Below are positions 1 through 6,863 of a stretch of 26,998 nt of DNA, in pieces. The notes below the pieces were generated by a model that was not told the origin of the DNA, did not search any database, and saw only the letters and a program-made list of their open reading frames with translations. The stretch is from a virus: positions 1 to 26,998 of IMG/VR virus record IMGVR_UViG_3300046009_004585, one strand, 5' to 3'. The position numbers were made by a program, and so were the translations under genes. Positions within the stretch are counted from its first letter, which is position 1; every line of letters begins with the position of its first letter.

Positions 1-676
1 AATAACCAATACAAATTTGTCTACATTTTCTATGTGGAAATTCTAATTCGTACATGTAAGCATACACGCTTAATTGTAATGTATAAATTGACCATTGACA
101 TGCTTGTAAGTGGTCGAATGGTTTGAAAAGAGTTTCATAACCGTATTGGTTAAAGAAGTTGAATTCTCTGTTGGTTTTCCAGTCCCAAACATCAAAGTAA
201 GTATCATCAATATCGATAATAAGGTCAGACATACCAGCTAGTTCATATTGTTCAGAGAACATAATTCTTTCTGGCCACATTGCGATACCTTCATCAATTT
301 TTAAGTCGTTAAAACCATCAATCACTTTTTGTTCAAACTTACCTTCTTCTGTGTCGTCTGGAAAATACCATTTGTTGGCTAACAAATATCTTTCAACAAT
401 ATCGTGCACCTTTGTACCATACACATTCGCTTCATCATTAAGCATTTGCCAATAATCAAGTATTTGTTGTTGCGTCAAACCAATATATCGTTCTTGTTTT
501 ACGTTGTTTGGTTGATTGACAATAGCGGCTGACACAGCTTCAGAGTCAAAGTGTGGTTCGATTGATGTAAGTGTAGTTGTAACTGATTTATAAATTTTAC
601 CAGTTTCTCTGTGATGATATTTGTGTTCAATTGGTTCCAAGTAGACTGGCCCAACCCATAGTTTAGCATTTGACAT
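1..676 (-). CDS. PD-(D/E)XK exonuclease, RecB/Cas4-like, partial (3' end outside window)
   Basis: I translated this by hand from the minus strand; 225 codons are open from an ATG at 674-676 to the left edge, so the C-terminus is missing. The readable part carries the ordered signature of the RecB/Cas4-type PD-(D/E)XK nuclease superfamily: H91 in a G-x3-H-x3-E context, D151 in AGMSD, then D165-W-K167 (the D/ExK step), then Q194-x3-Y198 (the QxxxY motif typical of RecB-family nucleases). Such enzymes cleave DNA in a metal-dependent way and in phages serve recombination, replication or genome processing. A separate promoter-like element lies 17 bp upstream, in the gap after the primase gene, so it may be transcribed independently. 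No iron-sulfur cysteine cluster can be judged because the C-terminus is absent. The superfamily call is firm; the exact role is open. Confidence 0.85.
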   Translation of the reverse strand, partial: MSNAKLWVGPVYLEPIEHKYHHRETGKIYKSVTTTLTSIEPHFDSEAVSAAIVNQPNNVKQERYIGLTQQQILDYWQMLNDEANVYGTKVHDIVERYLLANKWYFPDDTEEGKFEQKVIDGFNDLKIDEGIAMWPERIMFSEQYELAGMSDLIIDIDDTYFDVWDWKTNREFNFFNQYGYETLFKPFDHLQACQWSIYTLQLSVYAYMYELEFPHRKCRQICIGY

Positions 677-692
677 AGTTTTTCGTTTATTA

Positions 693-720
693 CAAATATA
701 CTAAATTTTTATGCCAAATG
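693..720 (-). promoter_or_regulatory. Bacteroidota-type promoter for the exonuclease gene
   Basis: On the minus strand TTAGTATATTTG spans 704-693, ending 17 bp before the exonuclease ATG. It contains TATATTTG, matching the Bacteroidota -7 box TAnnTTTG. A TTTG lies 20 bp further upstream, near the end of the primase gene, at a plausible -33 position. The identical 12-mer precedes the primase gene and the primase remnant, which supports a shared regulatory function. No transcription start has been mapped. Confidence 0.6.
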
Positions 721-724
721 CAAA

Positions 725-1669
725 TTATTCTTTTAATTTGTGACTACTCATTAATAACTTAACAATACCACTATTACCCAAATATTGAAATACACTGGAA
801 GGGTCATAACCATCTGGTGGTGTACATATTTTTATACGGTCTTTTAAATCACCAGTATTTAATTCCCAATAAAGTCTTTCAGCGTCATCATAAGCGTCAC
901 TATCTAATAATATAACAACAAACGCTTTAGCTTTTTCGTGTAATAGATATTTTAATTTATCACTAATAAACTTACCTAATAATGGTATTGAATTAGGTAC
1001 AACAATATGGTCAGTCGCACCTTCAACTAAATAAATTGTTGCGTCCCAATTTATTTTATTCTCATTAAATATTATTTCATATTTTTCAGCATGAGGGTTA
1101 AGGTATTTTACTTTGGTTTTTTTATTTAAAAACCATCTAGCTATAAAATAATTAACATTACCATCAGAATCATAAGAAGGTATTATTATCCTATTTTGGA
1201 AGTCACCAGATATTGTATAACCGATATTATATTCTTTTATAATTTCATCGGTAATACCTCTATCTTTTAAATATTTTATAGCTAAATCTGATTTGTAGTC
1301 AAGTTTGGTACATTCTGATAATTTTTTATACCCTTCTGGTAACCTAACAATTATTTTTTCAGAATTTTTAGAACCATTGTAGTTGTATTCTGGTTTGAAT
1401 AAATTATATTCTCTTAGGTGGCTTTTAGTTCCGTATTTTTTAACTAGATTTTCTAAAGAACCGTACATGTGATTTGTTTCGTAACAAACCCAGCATTTAT
1501 ATACACCTTTATGGTAATTAAGTTCTAAATTACCCTTACCATCACCATTATATAAACCTTTATCAGCAGAGCACGCTGGACAGTCAAAGGCTGTTTGACC
1601 TGATTCTTGATTATGTTTTCTAGGTTCCCCCAGAAATGATTCAAATATACTTAATAAATAATTTGACAT
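725..1669 (-). CDS. DnaG-type DNA primase (zinc finger plus TOPRIM)
   Basis: This primase would synthesise RNA primers for phage lagging-strand replication. The N-terminus has a CHC2-like zinc-binding pattern, C30-x2-C33 and C59-x2-C62, used by primases to contact single-stranded template. The middle shows the DnaG core pattern around residues 131-180 (RGITDEII, then RIIIPSYDSDG and ARWF). The TOPRIM fold follows, with E216 in LVEGATD and the D256-x-D258 pair in LLDSDA, the metal-binding residues. At 314 aa it is much shorter than bacterial DnaG and ends soon after TOPRIM, so a helicase-binding C-terminal domain appears absent. The start is supported by the promoter element 15 bp upstream and by the matching start in the remnant at 2700. 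The next gene downstream is a nuclease, upstream is a homing-endonuclease cassette and then a resolvase, consistent with a replication/recombination block. Confidence 0.88.
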   Translation of the reverse strand: MSNYLLSIFESFLGEPRKHNQESGQTAFDCPACSADKGLYNGDGKGNLELNYHKGVYKCWVCYETNHMYGSLENLVKKYGTKSHLREYNLFKPEYNYNGSKNSEKIIVRLPEGYKKLSECTKLDYKSDLAIKYLKDRGITDEIIKEYNIGYTISGDFQNRIIIPSYDSDGNVNYFIARWFLNKKTKVKYLNPHAEKYEIIFNENKINWDATIYLVEGATDHIVVPNSIPLLGKFISDKLKYLLHEKAKAFVVILLDSDAYDDAERLYWELNTGDLKDRIKICTPPDGYDPSSVFQYLGNSGIVKLLMSSHKLKE

Positions 1670-1683
1670 ATTTAATTTTTAGA

Positions 1684-1695
1684 CAAATATACTAA
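1684..1695 (-). promoter_or_regulatory. Promoter for the primase gene
   Basis: On the minus strand TTAGTATATTTG ends 15 bp before the primase ATG and holds TATATTTG, a match to the Bacteroidota -7 box. It is the same 12-mer found before the exonuclease gene and before the primase remnant. No clear TTTG -33 box is seen about 20 bp upstream, only T-rich sequence. The element lies in the 99-bp divergent gap shared with the regulator gene of the mobile cassette. Confidence 0.55.
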
Positions 1696-1715
1696 AATTA
1701 TTTTAAAATATTTAA

Positions 1716-1745
1716 TTTTTACCCGACTTTTTTATTTTTATCCGA
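1716..1745 (+). promoter_or_regulatory. Direct-repeat candidate operator upstream of the RHH-like gene
   Basis: Two 11-bp direct repeats, TTTTTACCCGA (1716-1726) and TTTTTATCCGA (1735-1745), differ at one position and repeat with a 19-bp period. They stand out because the CCGA cores are the only GC-rich bases in an otherwise nearly pure A/T gap. Ribbon-helix-helix regulators commonly bind tandem half-sites, so this is a natural candidate for autoregulation by the protein encoded from 1769. Binding is inferred, not shown. Confidence 0.35.
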
Positions 1746-1768
1746 TATTTATTATTAAACAAAAAATT

Positions 1769-2008
1769 ATGGGACGACCAAAACTAGAAGAAAAAGAAAA
1801 AAAAATTAAATTAGGTATAACTATATCTAAAAATTCATTTACCATGTTAGAAATGTTAACAAATAATAAATCAGAATTTATTGAAAAATTGATAAATAAT
1901 CATGTAAAGAACATAACAATAACAAATAATATTGAACTTAAATACGATGAAAATAACAATTATATTGGTAGTAAAACCACTAAAATAATTGATGTTGATG
2001 AAAATTAA
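1769..2008 (+). CDS. Small ribbon-helix-helix-like DNA-binding protein
   Basis: This 79-aa basic protein starts with GRPK, an AT-hook-like tetrapeptide, and then follows the pattern of a ribbon-helix-helix fold: a short hydrophobic strand (KLGITIS, about residues 14-20), a first helix (about 21-32), a turn (NNK), and a second helix with the family-typical KSEFIEKLI (about 34-42). RHH proteins are dimeric transcriptional regulators that insert the strand into the major groove. It is the first gene of a two-gene plus-strand cassette; its stop overlaps the start of the GIY-YIG endonuclease gene by 11 bp, so the two are probably translationally coupled. The likely job is to restrain cassette expression, perhaps through the repeats at 1716-1745. 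The fold call comes from sequence pattern only; a general DNA-binding accessory protein is the alternative. Confidence 0.6.
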   Translation: MGRPKLEEKEKKIKLGITISKNSFTMLEMLTNNKSEFIEKLINNHVKNITITNNIELKYDENNNYIGSKTTKIIDVDEN

Positions 2009-2633
2009 ATCTGGTATTTATAAAATAACGAATAAAAATAATGGTCGTTATTATATTGGAAGTTCCGTAAATATTAATAATAGATGGAATGAACACAAAC
2101 GCACGTTAAAACAACACAAACATGATAATCACTTTCTACAAAAGTCATGGAATAAACATGGTGAAGAATCATTTTTATTTGAAATTATTGAATATGTTTT
2201 AGATTTAGATAAATTATTAGAACGTGAACAATACTATTTAGATTTAATAACACATAATAAAAAAATAACTTATAATTTATGTAAGACAGCTGGGAATATG
2301 TTAGGGTTTAAACATACAGAAGAATCTAAAAATAAGATGTCTAATAGTCGTATTGGTAATAAAAATAGTTTAGGGTTTAAACACACAGAAGAAACTAAAA
2401 ATAAGATGTCTAAATCTCATTTTGGTCTTAAACATGATGATAAAACAATTAGTTTACTAATTAATATAGGTAAAAAAAATGATTTAAAATCAAAAAAATT
2501 TAATAGTAAAATTTCTGATGATATAAGAACAGAACTAATAAATAAATATAGTTCTGGTTCTTATTCAACTAGAAAACTTAGCGTTTTATATAATATTAGT
2601 AAATCAACAATATGGAATATTGTTAGAAAATAA
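1998..2633 (+). CDS. GIY-YIG homing endonuclease with NUMOD3 repeats and C-terminal HTH
   Basis: This is a free-standing homing endonuclease that would cut a cognate site in related phage DNA and drive spread of its own gene. I chose ATG 1998 (211 aa, MKIKSGIYKIT); a TTG at 1989 and an ATG at 1992 are in frame but add only two or three residues. The catalytic domain shows GIY at 6-8, YIG at 19-21, R29, a glutamate in EREQYY (probably E77) and N93 in TYN, all expected for an active GIY-YIG nuclease. Two NUMOD3-type DNA-binding repeats (GFKHTEE...KNKMS, about 103-115 and 126-138) follow, then a third partial one (GLKHDD). The last 40 residues look like a helix-turn-helix (STRKLSVLYNISKSTIWNI). 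It runs opposite to all neighbouring phage genes, a sign of mobility, and its stop directly abuts the truncated primase 5' fragment. No intron core was recognised around it. Confidence 0.9.
   Translation: MKIKSGIYKITNKNNGRYYIGSSVNINNRWNEHKRTLKQHKHDNHFLQKSWNKHGEESFLFEIIEYVLDLDKLLEREQYYLDLITHNKKITYNLCKTAGNMLGFKHTEESKNKMSNSRIGNKNSLGFKHTEETKNKMSKSHFGLKHDDKTISLLINIGKKNDLKSKKFNSKISDDIRTELINKYSSGSYSTRKLSVLYNISKSTIWNIVRK
2301..2413 (+). repeat. Tandem 44-bp repeat encoding NUMOD3 motifs
   Basis: Two direct copies, 2301-2344 and 2370-2413, match at 42 of 44 positions and repeat with a 69-bp (23-codon) period inside the homing endonuclease gene. Each encodes LGFKHTEE-x-KNKMS. NUMOD3 modules are minor-groove-binding elements that lengthen the recognition site of GIY-YIG homing endonucleases. 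The near-identical DNA suggests recent duplication or ongoing homogenisation of the module. Confidence 0.85.
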
Positions 2634-2700
2634 CAGTATCGTGGTTGTGTTTTCTAGGGTCACCTAAAAAACTTTCAAATATGCTAGCTAAGTAATTCAT
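2623..2700 (-). pseudogene. Truncated second copy of the primase 5' end
   Basis: An ATG at 2698-2700 opens a 25-codon frame starting MNYLASIFESFLGDPRKHN. It aligns with the N-terminus of the intact primase (MSNYLLSIFESFLGEPRKHN) with one residue gap: 17 of 22 residues are identical and most others are conservative (E/D, S/T). At DNA level I count 48 of 66 identical bases, with many differences at synonymous sites (TAT/TAC, AGT/AGC, GGG/GGT, CAT/CAC, AAT/AAC). Homology stops at about 2634, exactly where the oppositely oriented endonuclease gene ends (stop 2631-2633); the frame then hits TAA at 2623-2625. It also keeps a copy of the primase promoter element. I read it as the remnant of an older primase gene split by the cassette, not as a functional gene. 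Confidence 0.8.
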
Positions 2701-2704
2701 CTAG

Positions 2705-2716
2705 CAAATATACTAA
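2705..2716 (-). promoter_or_regulatory. Promoter element of the truncated primase copy
   Basis: TTAGTATATTTG on the minus strand, identical to the elements before the primase and exonuclease genes. Here it ends only 4 bp before the remnant ATG, so a transcript started from it would be nearly leaderless. If still active it would transcribe antisense into the 3' end of the homing endonuclease gene. Confidence 0.5.
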
Positions 2717-2739
2717 TAAAAAATTATATTTACAATAAT

Positions 2740-3396
2740 TTATTTATTTTCATTTTCTAAATTTCTTTTGTTGAAATAAGCTAGACCACATACGTAGGCA
2801 TCTGAAGTATCAAAAGTTTCTTTTTTAAGTTTGTTGTTTTTATCATAAAACCAACTAATCTGTGGTTCTAATTCAGCAACTTTTTCCCATAAAACATATT
2901 TTTTATCAATATCAAAAGGGTAACCACCAAAAAGAACTGGTGTGTTTTTTGATATTTGTTTTTCTGTTAAGGGTGTACCATCTTTTTTAGTAGTTCTAAC
3001 CGCCATTAAATCTGGAAAAGCGTATTTACGAGCATCATAAGATGAAATAAATTCTGGAACAACACCCAATGTATCGTATACCGATTTAGATATCATACCA
3101 TTGAACCTTAAAAGAGTGGCAATTGTATATACGTTATTTGATTGAAGAAGAGGTTCTTCAATGATTACTTTAGTTATACCAAAATCAGCATAATTTGATA
3201 AGAACTCACTTTCAAAAATTTCAACTTTTCTAAAAAGTTCTTCCATTTTATCTGTAGGTTTTGGTTTAACTTTAGGACTGACATGGTGTAATAGTTTAAT
3301 ATCACCCTTATTACCTTTGTCCTCAAAAAGTGCAATACCTATAGTAGATGTAGATACATCCAATGCTAATAAAAATTGTGGTTCTTTTTCTTCCAT
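2740..3396 (-). CDS. RuvC-like Holliday junction resolvase
   Basis: This 218-aa protein has the RNase H-like fold signature of RuvC-type resolvases. The first strand carries D13 in LLALDVSTSTIGIALF, the second acidic position is E80/E81 in VIIEEP, and the C-terminal pair D196 and D199 sits in DTSDAYVCGLAY. Together these would form the two-metal active site that nicks four-way DNA junctions symmetrically. In phages such enzymes resolve recombination intermediates and branched concatemers before packaging. It is separated from the upstream structural operon by a hairpin and followed on the same strand by primase and exonuclease genes. The C-terminus is basic and asparagine-rich (KRNLENENK). 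A different RNase H-fold nuclease is possible, but the D/EE/DxxDA layout and the length fit RuvC best. Confidence 0.82.
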   Translation of the reverse strand: MEEKEPQFLLALDVSTSTIGIALFEDKGNKGDIKLLHHVSPKVKPKPTDKMEELFRKVEIFESEFLSNYADFGITKVIIEEPLLQSNNVYTIATLLRFNGMISKSVYDTLGVVPEFISSYDARKYAFPDLMAVRTTKKDGTPLTEKQISKNTPVLFGGYPFDIDKKYVLWEKVAELEPQISWFYDKNNKLKKETFDTSDAYVCGLAYFNKRNLENENK

Positions 3397-3414
3397 ATAA
3401 CTTTTTTATAGTAA

Positions 3415-3448
3415 TTTAAGACTTTATTGTGAAAAATAAAGTCTTAAA
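3415..3448 (-). terminator. Perfect 14-bp hairpin at the end of the structural operon
   Basis: The arms 3415-3428 and 3435-3448 are perfectly complementary over 14 bp, around a 6-nt loop (3429-3434). The right arm covers the TAA stop of the 400-aa fibre gene. It lies exactly at the boundary between the long structural operon and the resolvase gene. No clean U-tract follows on the minus strand (TTACTATAAAAAAG follows the stem), so it may act as a weak or factor-assisted terminator, a processing site or an mRNA 3'-end stabiliser. Confidence 0.6.
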
Positions 3449-4646
3449 CACTAATTTTTATTGAAAGAGCTAAAAATTCATTTATATTTTTAGATATTTG
3501 TCGGTCAGGTTTAGCATAAGCTATTAAATTACCAACATCATCATATAAACCAACTTCAGAAATTCTAGGGATATCATCAAATTCAAATGTAGGGTTAGTT
3601 GATGACCCAAATTCACCTCTATCAGCAATACAATTAACTATTTGGTAAACACCTGTTGATTGACTATCGAAACTAACTGTTGTTGCTGTACTAGCTGATG
3701 ATGTAAAATTATTAACAATTGTAGGGTCCGTAATAACGATAAAACCTTTATCTAAATACGCTATACCAACTAAGGTATCCGCTGTTAATGATAAATTTGT
3801 ATTTGTTTGATAATTATATGCTTTTTTACCGTTATAACTAAAAGGTCTGTTTGTGTTATAACCAGTAGCCCAACTTAAACTAGAATCACCACCATTTGGT
3901 GTTTTTATTGAATCACAAACTAACATAGATACATTGTTACCAAACATACTACTTTTAAGGTTACCATCGGTTAACAAACTATCCATTATATTTAATGGTT
4001 GTGTGTTATACTGATAAGTAGAATAAATAGTATATGTTCCAGCACTAGTTGGTAATTCAATTTTTAAAGATTTACCATCTATCAATTCACCATAAGTAGA
4101 ATCGTTAATAGCAATTGCCACAATTTTATTAACCGCGAACCCGCTAAATGCTGTATTCGCGTATCCGTTATTTGTTGCCGTTGTTGATGTAAATGTGGTA
4201 AAGTTTGTATCGTTTATCGGTAACCCAAAAGAATAATATAAATTTGTTTTACTATCAGTAGTGTAATCTGTTCTATTGATAACAGAAAAACTTAAATTAC
4301 TACCACTTATTGTTGTGTAACCAATTAATTCTGATTCTGTTAAAATATTTGTAGATTGTGTACCTACAGATTTAGTTAGTAATCCACTAGTATTAACTAT
4401 AAGTGGATTTTTAATACCTGTAACTTTAGTTGTACTATTATTGTTAGTGTTATTAACACCTATATCACCAGCTATACTAGGTACTTCACCTGTTCCTAAG
4501 GATAGATTGGTGTAGTAGTTAGCATCTGAATCACCCAAACTAAAAGTTTTTATTAAACCATTATTTGTTGAAATCATTTTTTGTCTGCCTATCGGTGTTA
4601 ATTTAGCAGTTAATGTAAGTGTTGTGGCTGTATTGTTATATCCCAT
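3444..4646 (-). CDS. Tail fibre/collar-like structural protein (paralogue of the 715-aa neighbour)
   Basis: This 400-aa Ser/Thr/Asn-rich protein is the last gene of the structural operon. Its ends match the upstream 715-aa protein: near the N-terminus both show LT-x2-GR (residues 16-21) followed by a GDS motif (38-40 here), and near the C-terminus both show EVG-(I/L)-YD followed by NL and a hydrophobic strand (here SEVGLYDDVGNLIAYAK). Middle regions differ. The EVGIYD-type ending resembles a recurring module in phage fibre proteins and suggests a shared fold capping a variable shaft. The composition, rich in short beta-prone Thr/Ser/Asn runs with no Cys-rich or enzymatic motif, fits an extracellular fibre. 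A host-receptor-binding role is plausible but inferred. It starts 12 bp after the stop of the 715-aa gene with an A-rich leader. Confidence 0.6.
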   Translation of the reverse strand: MGYNNTATTLTLTAKLTPIGRQKMISTNNGLIKTFSLGDSDANYYTNLSLGTGEVPSIAGDIGVNNTNNNSTTKVTGIKNPLIVNTSGLLTKSVGTQSTNILTESELIGYTTISGSNLSFSVINRTDYTTDSKTNLYYSFGLPINDTNFTTFTSTTATNNGYANTAFSGFAVNKIVAIAINDSTYGELIDGKSLKIELPTSAGTYTIYSTYQYNTQPLNIMDSLLTDGNLKSSMFGNNVSMLVCDSIKTPNGGDSSLSWATGYNTNRPFSYNGKKAYNYQTNTNLSLTADTLVGIAYLDKGFIVITDPTIVNNFTSSASTATTVSFDSQSTGVYQIVNCIADRGEFGSSTNPTFEFDDIPRISEVGLYDDVGNLIAYAKPDRQISKNINEFLALSIKISV

Positions 4647-4658
4647 TTTTTTATTATA

Positions 4659-6806
4659 TTAAAAATCCATACTTAATTCTAGCATTATTGTGTTACCTCC
4701 AGATAAAGGAATAGGTGTTGATAATTTACCGATACAAACTAAATTATTACTAGAATCATAAATACCAACCTCAGTTATTTTTATTGTAGCTGGGTTAGTA
4801 GCTGGATTAGTACTTCTAGTTGGGTTTGTAGTAGAGTCAAACTGACCCGCATTTACCGTAATGTTAAAAATTGTTTTGTAAATTGTTGCACCAATGTACG
4901 TTGTTAAATTACCATAGAAAAATCTTTCATCACCAAATTGTAAATAAGTAGGGTTTGTATTTGCTGGTAAATTTAAAGATTGTATCGCATTATATGTTGT
5001 TGCGTTGTTATCTTTTAATTTATCTAAAATAAAACCAGTGATATTAGAGTTTTGATTTTCTAATAATTTAGGGTCTATCGTTTTGTTAGCAACAGATGTG
5101 ATAGCTGTTGATGTAAAATCATATTGTTTCCAACTACCAGATGCTGGTCTTGTTGTTGATTCAGCAACTATTTGATACAATAGCTTAAATGTATCAGCAT
5201 AAAAACCATACCCATCATAATCAACATTTTCTATCTTACGCATATAAGTTAATAAATCAGTCCCATTTATTCTAAACGCAACATCTTTTGCTGTCGATGT
5301 GTTGTTTGTGATTTTTATATATTTTTGACATGATAGTGAAGTAGTTAAACCACTATTGTAATTGTTTTCTAATGCGTATGAAATATACATAGTTTCACCA
5401 ACTGCTAACACACCTGTAGAAGTACCACCAGATGGTGCTTGTAACACAGCTGATAATTCTGGTAATGTCCAGTTTCTATTTGATTTGTATGACATAGCTG
5501 AAACAATTTCATCATCAGTAAACACAACTGTTTTTAGTTGTGGGAATACTTTACCAACAACATTAGCCGTTAAACCAGTGTTTATTTTTGTTGGGTCCTC
5601 GATTAAATCAATATATTCAATATCAGTATTTGTTATGTATTTAGTACTACCAGACCCTATAAAATTCATACCCATACTAGTACCACTAGCAGTGGCACCT
5701 GTTGTTCTATGATACATTAAGTCAGGTAATGTAATGTTTAAATATTTACCTGATGTTAAATCAGTGTAAAAATATTCACCATATAAATTAGAAATTGTGT
5801 TATTTGTATAATGAACTATTGATATAGATTTGCTTACATCGTCTAAATAACTTAAACCAACACCATCACATGTTGCTGGACCTGTCGTGCTATCAGATTC
5901 ACAATCAATTTCAAAATATGGTTGTTTTTGTCCTAAGAAATTATAAGAACCAAATTTAGTATAATCTTCATATAAATTTGTAGATGTTAAACCAGTGATA
6001 CCAGCTATATTTTCACACCAAACATTATTCATATTCCAAACGGGAACATCTGAACATGTTACATTGTTAGCTGAATCAAAAGATAAAGTACCAGTATCCC
6101 AATAAGCTGTTGTATTACCAGTTGCTATCGTATTATAAACCTCACCACCTCTATAAACAATAACTTGATTAGTGGTTGTTTGTGAAGAAAAATTAGGTAA
6201 GTTTCTATCTAAAGTTAAAGTATTCGTACCTACTGATTGAACCTTATACCATAAATTAGGTAGTGGTTTTGTGTTCGCGTTAACTGTTATGTTACCAGCG
6301 CTAGTATTAGACGATTTTAACAAAATTAAATCACCAACGTTAATTGTACTTCCAGTTGGTATTGTTATGTTCAATACAGTACCACCAGTTAATACATTAT
6401 TTGATACAGTGGTTGTGAATGGTGTATAAGTACTACCAGTTAAAGTTGTATATATACCACCAGAATTAGAGAAAAAACCTCTTTCTGTTGCAGCATTGTT
6501 TACTTGTGCTTTGATAACATTTAAAACGCTAGCATCTATAGTGTTTAAAGGACTAGACGCATTGCTAGGTTTAACAAAATATTTAAGATTAGGTTCTCTA
6601 TCTACTGGTCTCATAACAACACTTGTTGCAGATAATGAAACATCTGTTGGGTTTGCGTCTACGTTAGCTTCCCTAACATAATTTAATTCAGAATCACCAA
6701 CAGCCCAATATGTAAAATTTAATTTACCTTGTGCTAATTGTTCTCTACCTTTTTGTGTTAATTTAATGCTAACAAACGGGCTAGTACTTTGTATTATATA
6801 ACTCAT
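4659..6806 (-). CDS. Tail fibre/collar-like structural protein, long paralogue
   Basis: This 715-aa protein has the same N- and C-terminal modules as the 400-aa protein downstream. The N-terminus reads LTQKGREQLAQGKLN at 16-30, followed by AVGDSELNY, and the C-terminus holds ITEVGIYDSSNNLVCIGK. Between them lie about 600 residues of Thr/Asn/Gly-rich, beta-prone sequence, compatible with an elongated fibre or a receptor-binding domain. Sharing both ends while differing in the middle points to duplication followed by divergence or swapping of the central part. It follows a 57-bp gap after the 509-aa fibre-like gene, one of the longest in the operon, so a secondary promoter is possible. It is exported only as part of the virion; no signal peptide is seen. 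Confidence 0.6.
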   Translation of the reverse strand: MSYIIQSTSPFVSIKLTQKGREQLAQGKLNFTYWAVGDSELNYVREANVDANPTDVSLSATSVVMRPVDREPNLKYFVKPSNASSPLNTIDASVLNVIKAQVNNAATERGFFSNSGGIYTTLTGSTYTPFTTTVSNNVLTGGTVLNITIPTGSTINVGDLILLKSSNTSAGNITVNANTKPLPNLWYKVQSVGTNTLTLDRNLPNFSSQTTTNQVIVYRGGEVYNTIATGNTTAYWDTGTLSFDSANNVTCSDVPVWNMNNVWCENIAGITGLTSTNLYEDYTKFGSYNFLGQKQPYFEIDCESDSTTGPATCDGVGLSYLDDVSKSISIVHYTNNTISNLYGEYFYTDLTSGKYLNITLPDLMYHRTTGATASGTSMGMNFIGSGSTKYITNTDIEYIDLIEDPTKINTGLTANVVGKVFPQLKTVVFTDDEIVSAMSYKSNRNWTLPELSAVLQAPSGGTSTGVLAVGETMYISYALENNYNSGLTTSLSCQKYIKITNNTSTAKDVAFRINGTDLLTYMRKIENVDYDGYGFYADTFKLLYQIVAESTTRPASGSWKQYDFTSTAITSVANKTIDPKLLENQNSNITGFILDKLKDNNATTYNAIQSLNLPANTNPTYLQFGDERFFYGNLTTYIGATIYKTIFNITVNAGQFDSTTNPTRSTNPATNPATIKITEVGIYDSSNNLVCIGKLSTPIPLSGGNTIMLELSMDF

Positions 6807-6863
6807 AATTTTGTTTTGTCTTTTATCTTTATTTTAATTATAAATATGCAATTGTAAAGAATA

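Noticed and set aside
1642-1651. A further AGTATATTTG within the primase coding region
   Set aside because: It encodes the conserved S-I-F-E residues, is off-position for a gene start and lacks the leading TT of the other copies; likely coincidence.
1700-2740. Homing endonuclease inside a self-splicing intron of the primase gene
   Set aside because: The gene lies antisense to the primase, the intact primase has its own start and promoter after it, and I could not recognise a group I or group II core. A free-standing cassette with a 5'-end remnant fits better.
5362-6681. Plus-strand reading frames at 5362-5712 and 6496-6681
   Set aside because: They lie fully inside the 715-aa fibre gene on the opposite strand, have no recognisable motif and no leader; they are antisense shadows.
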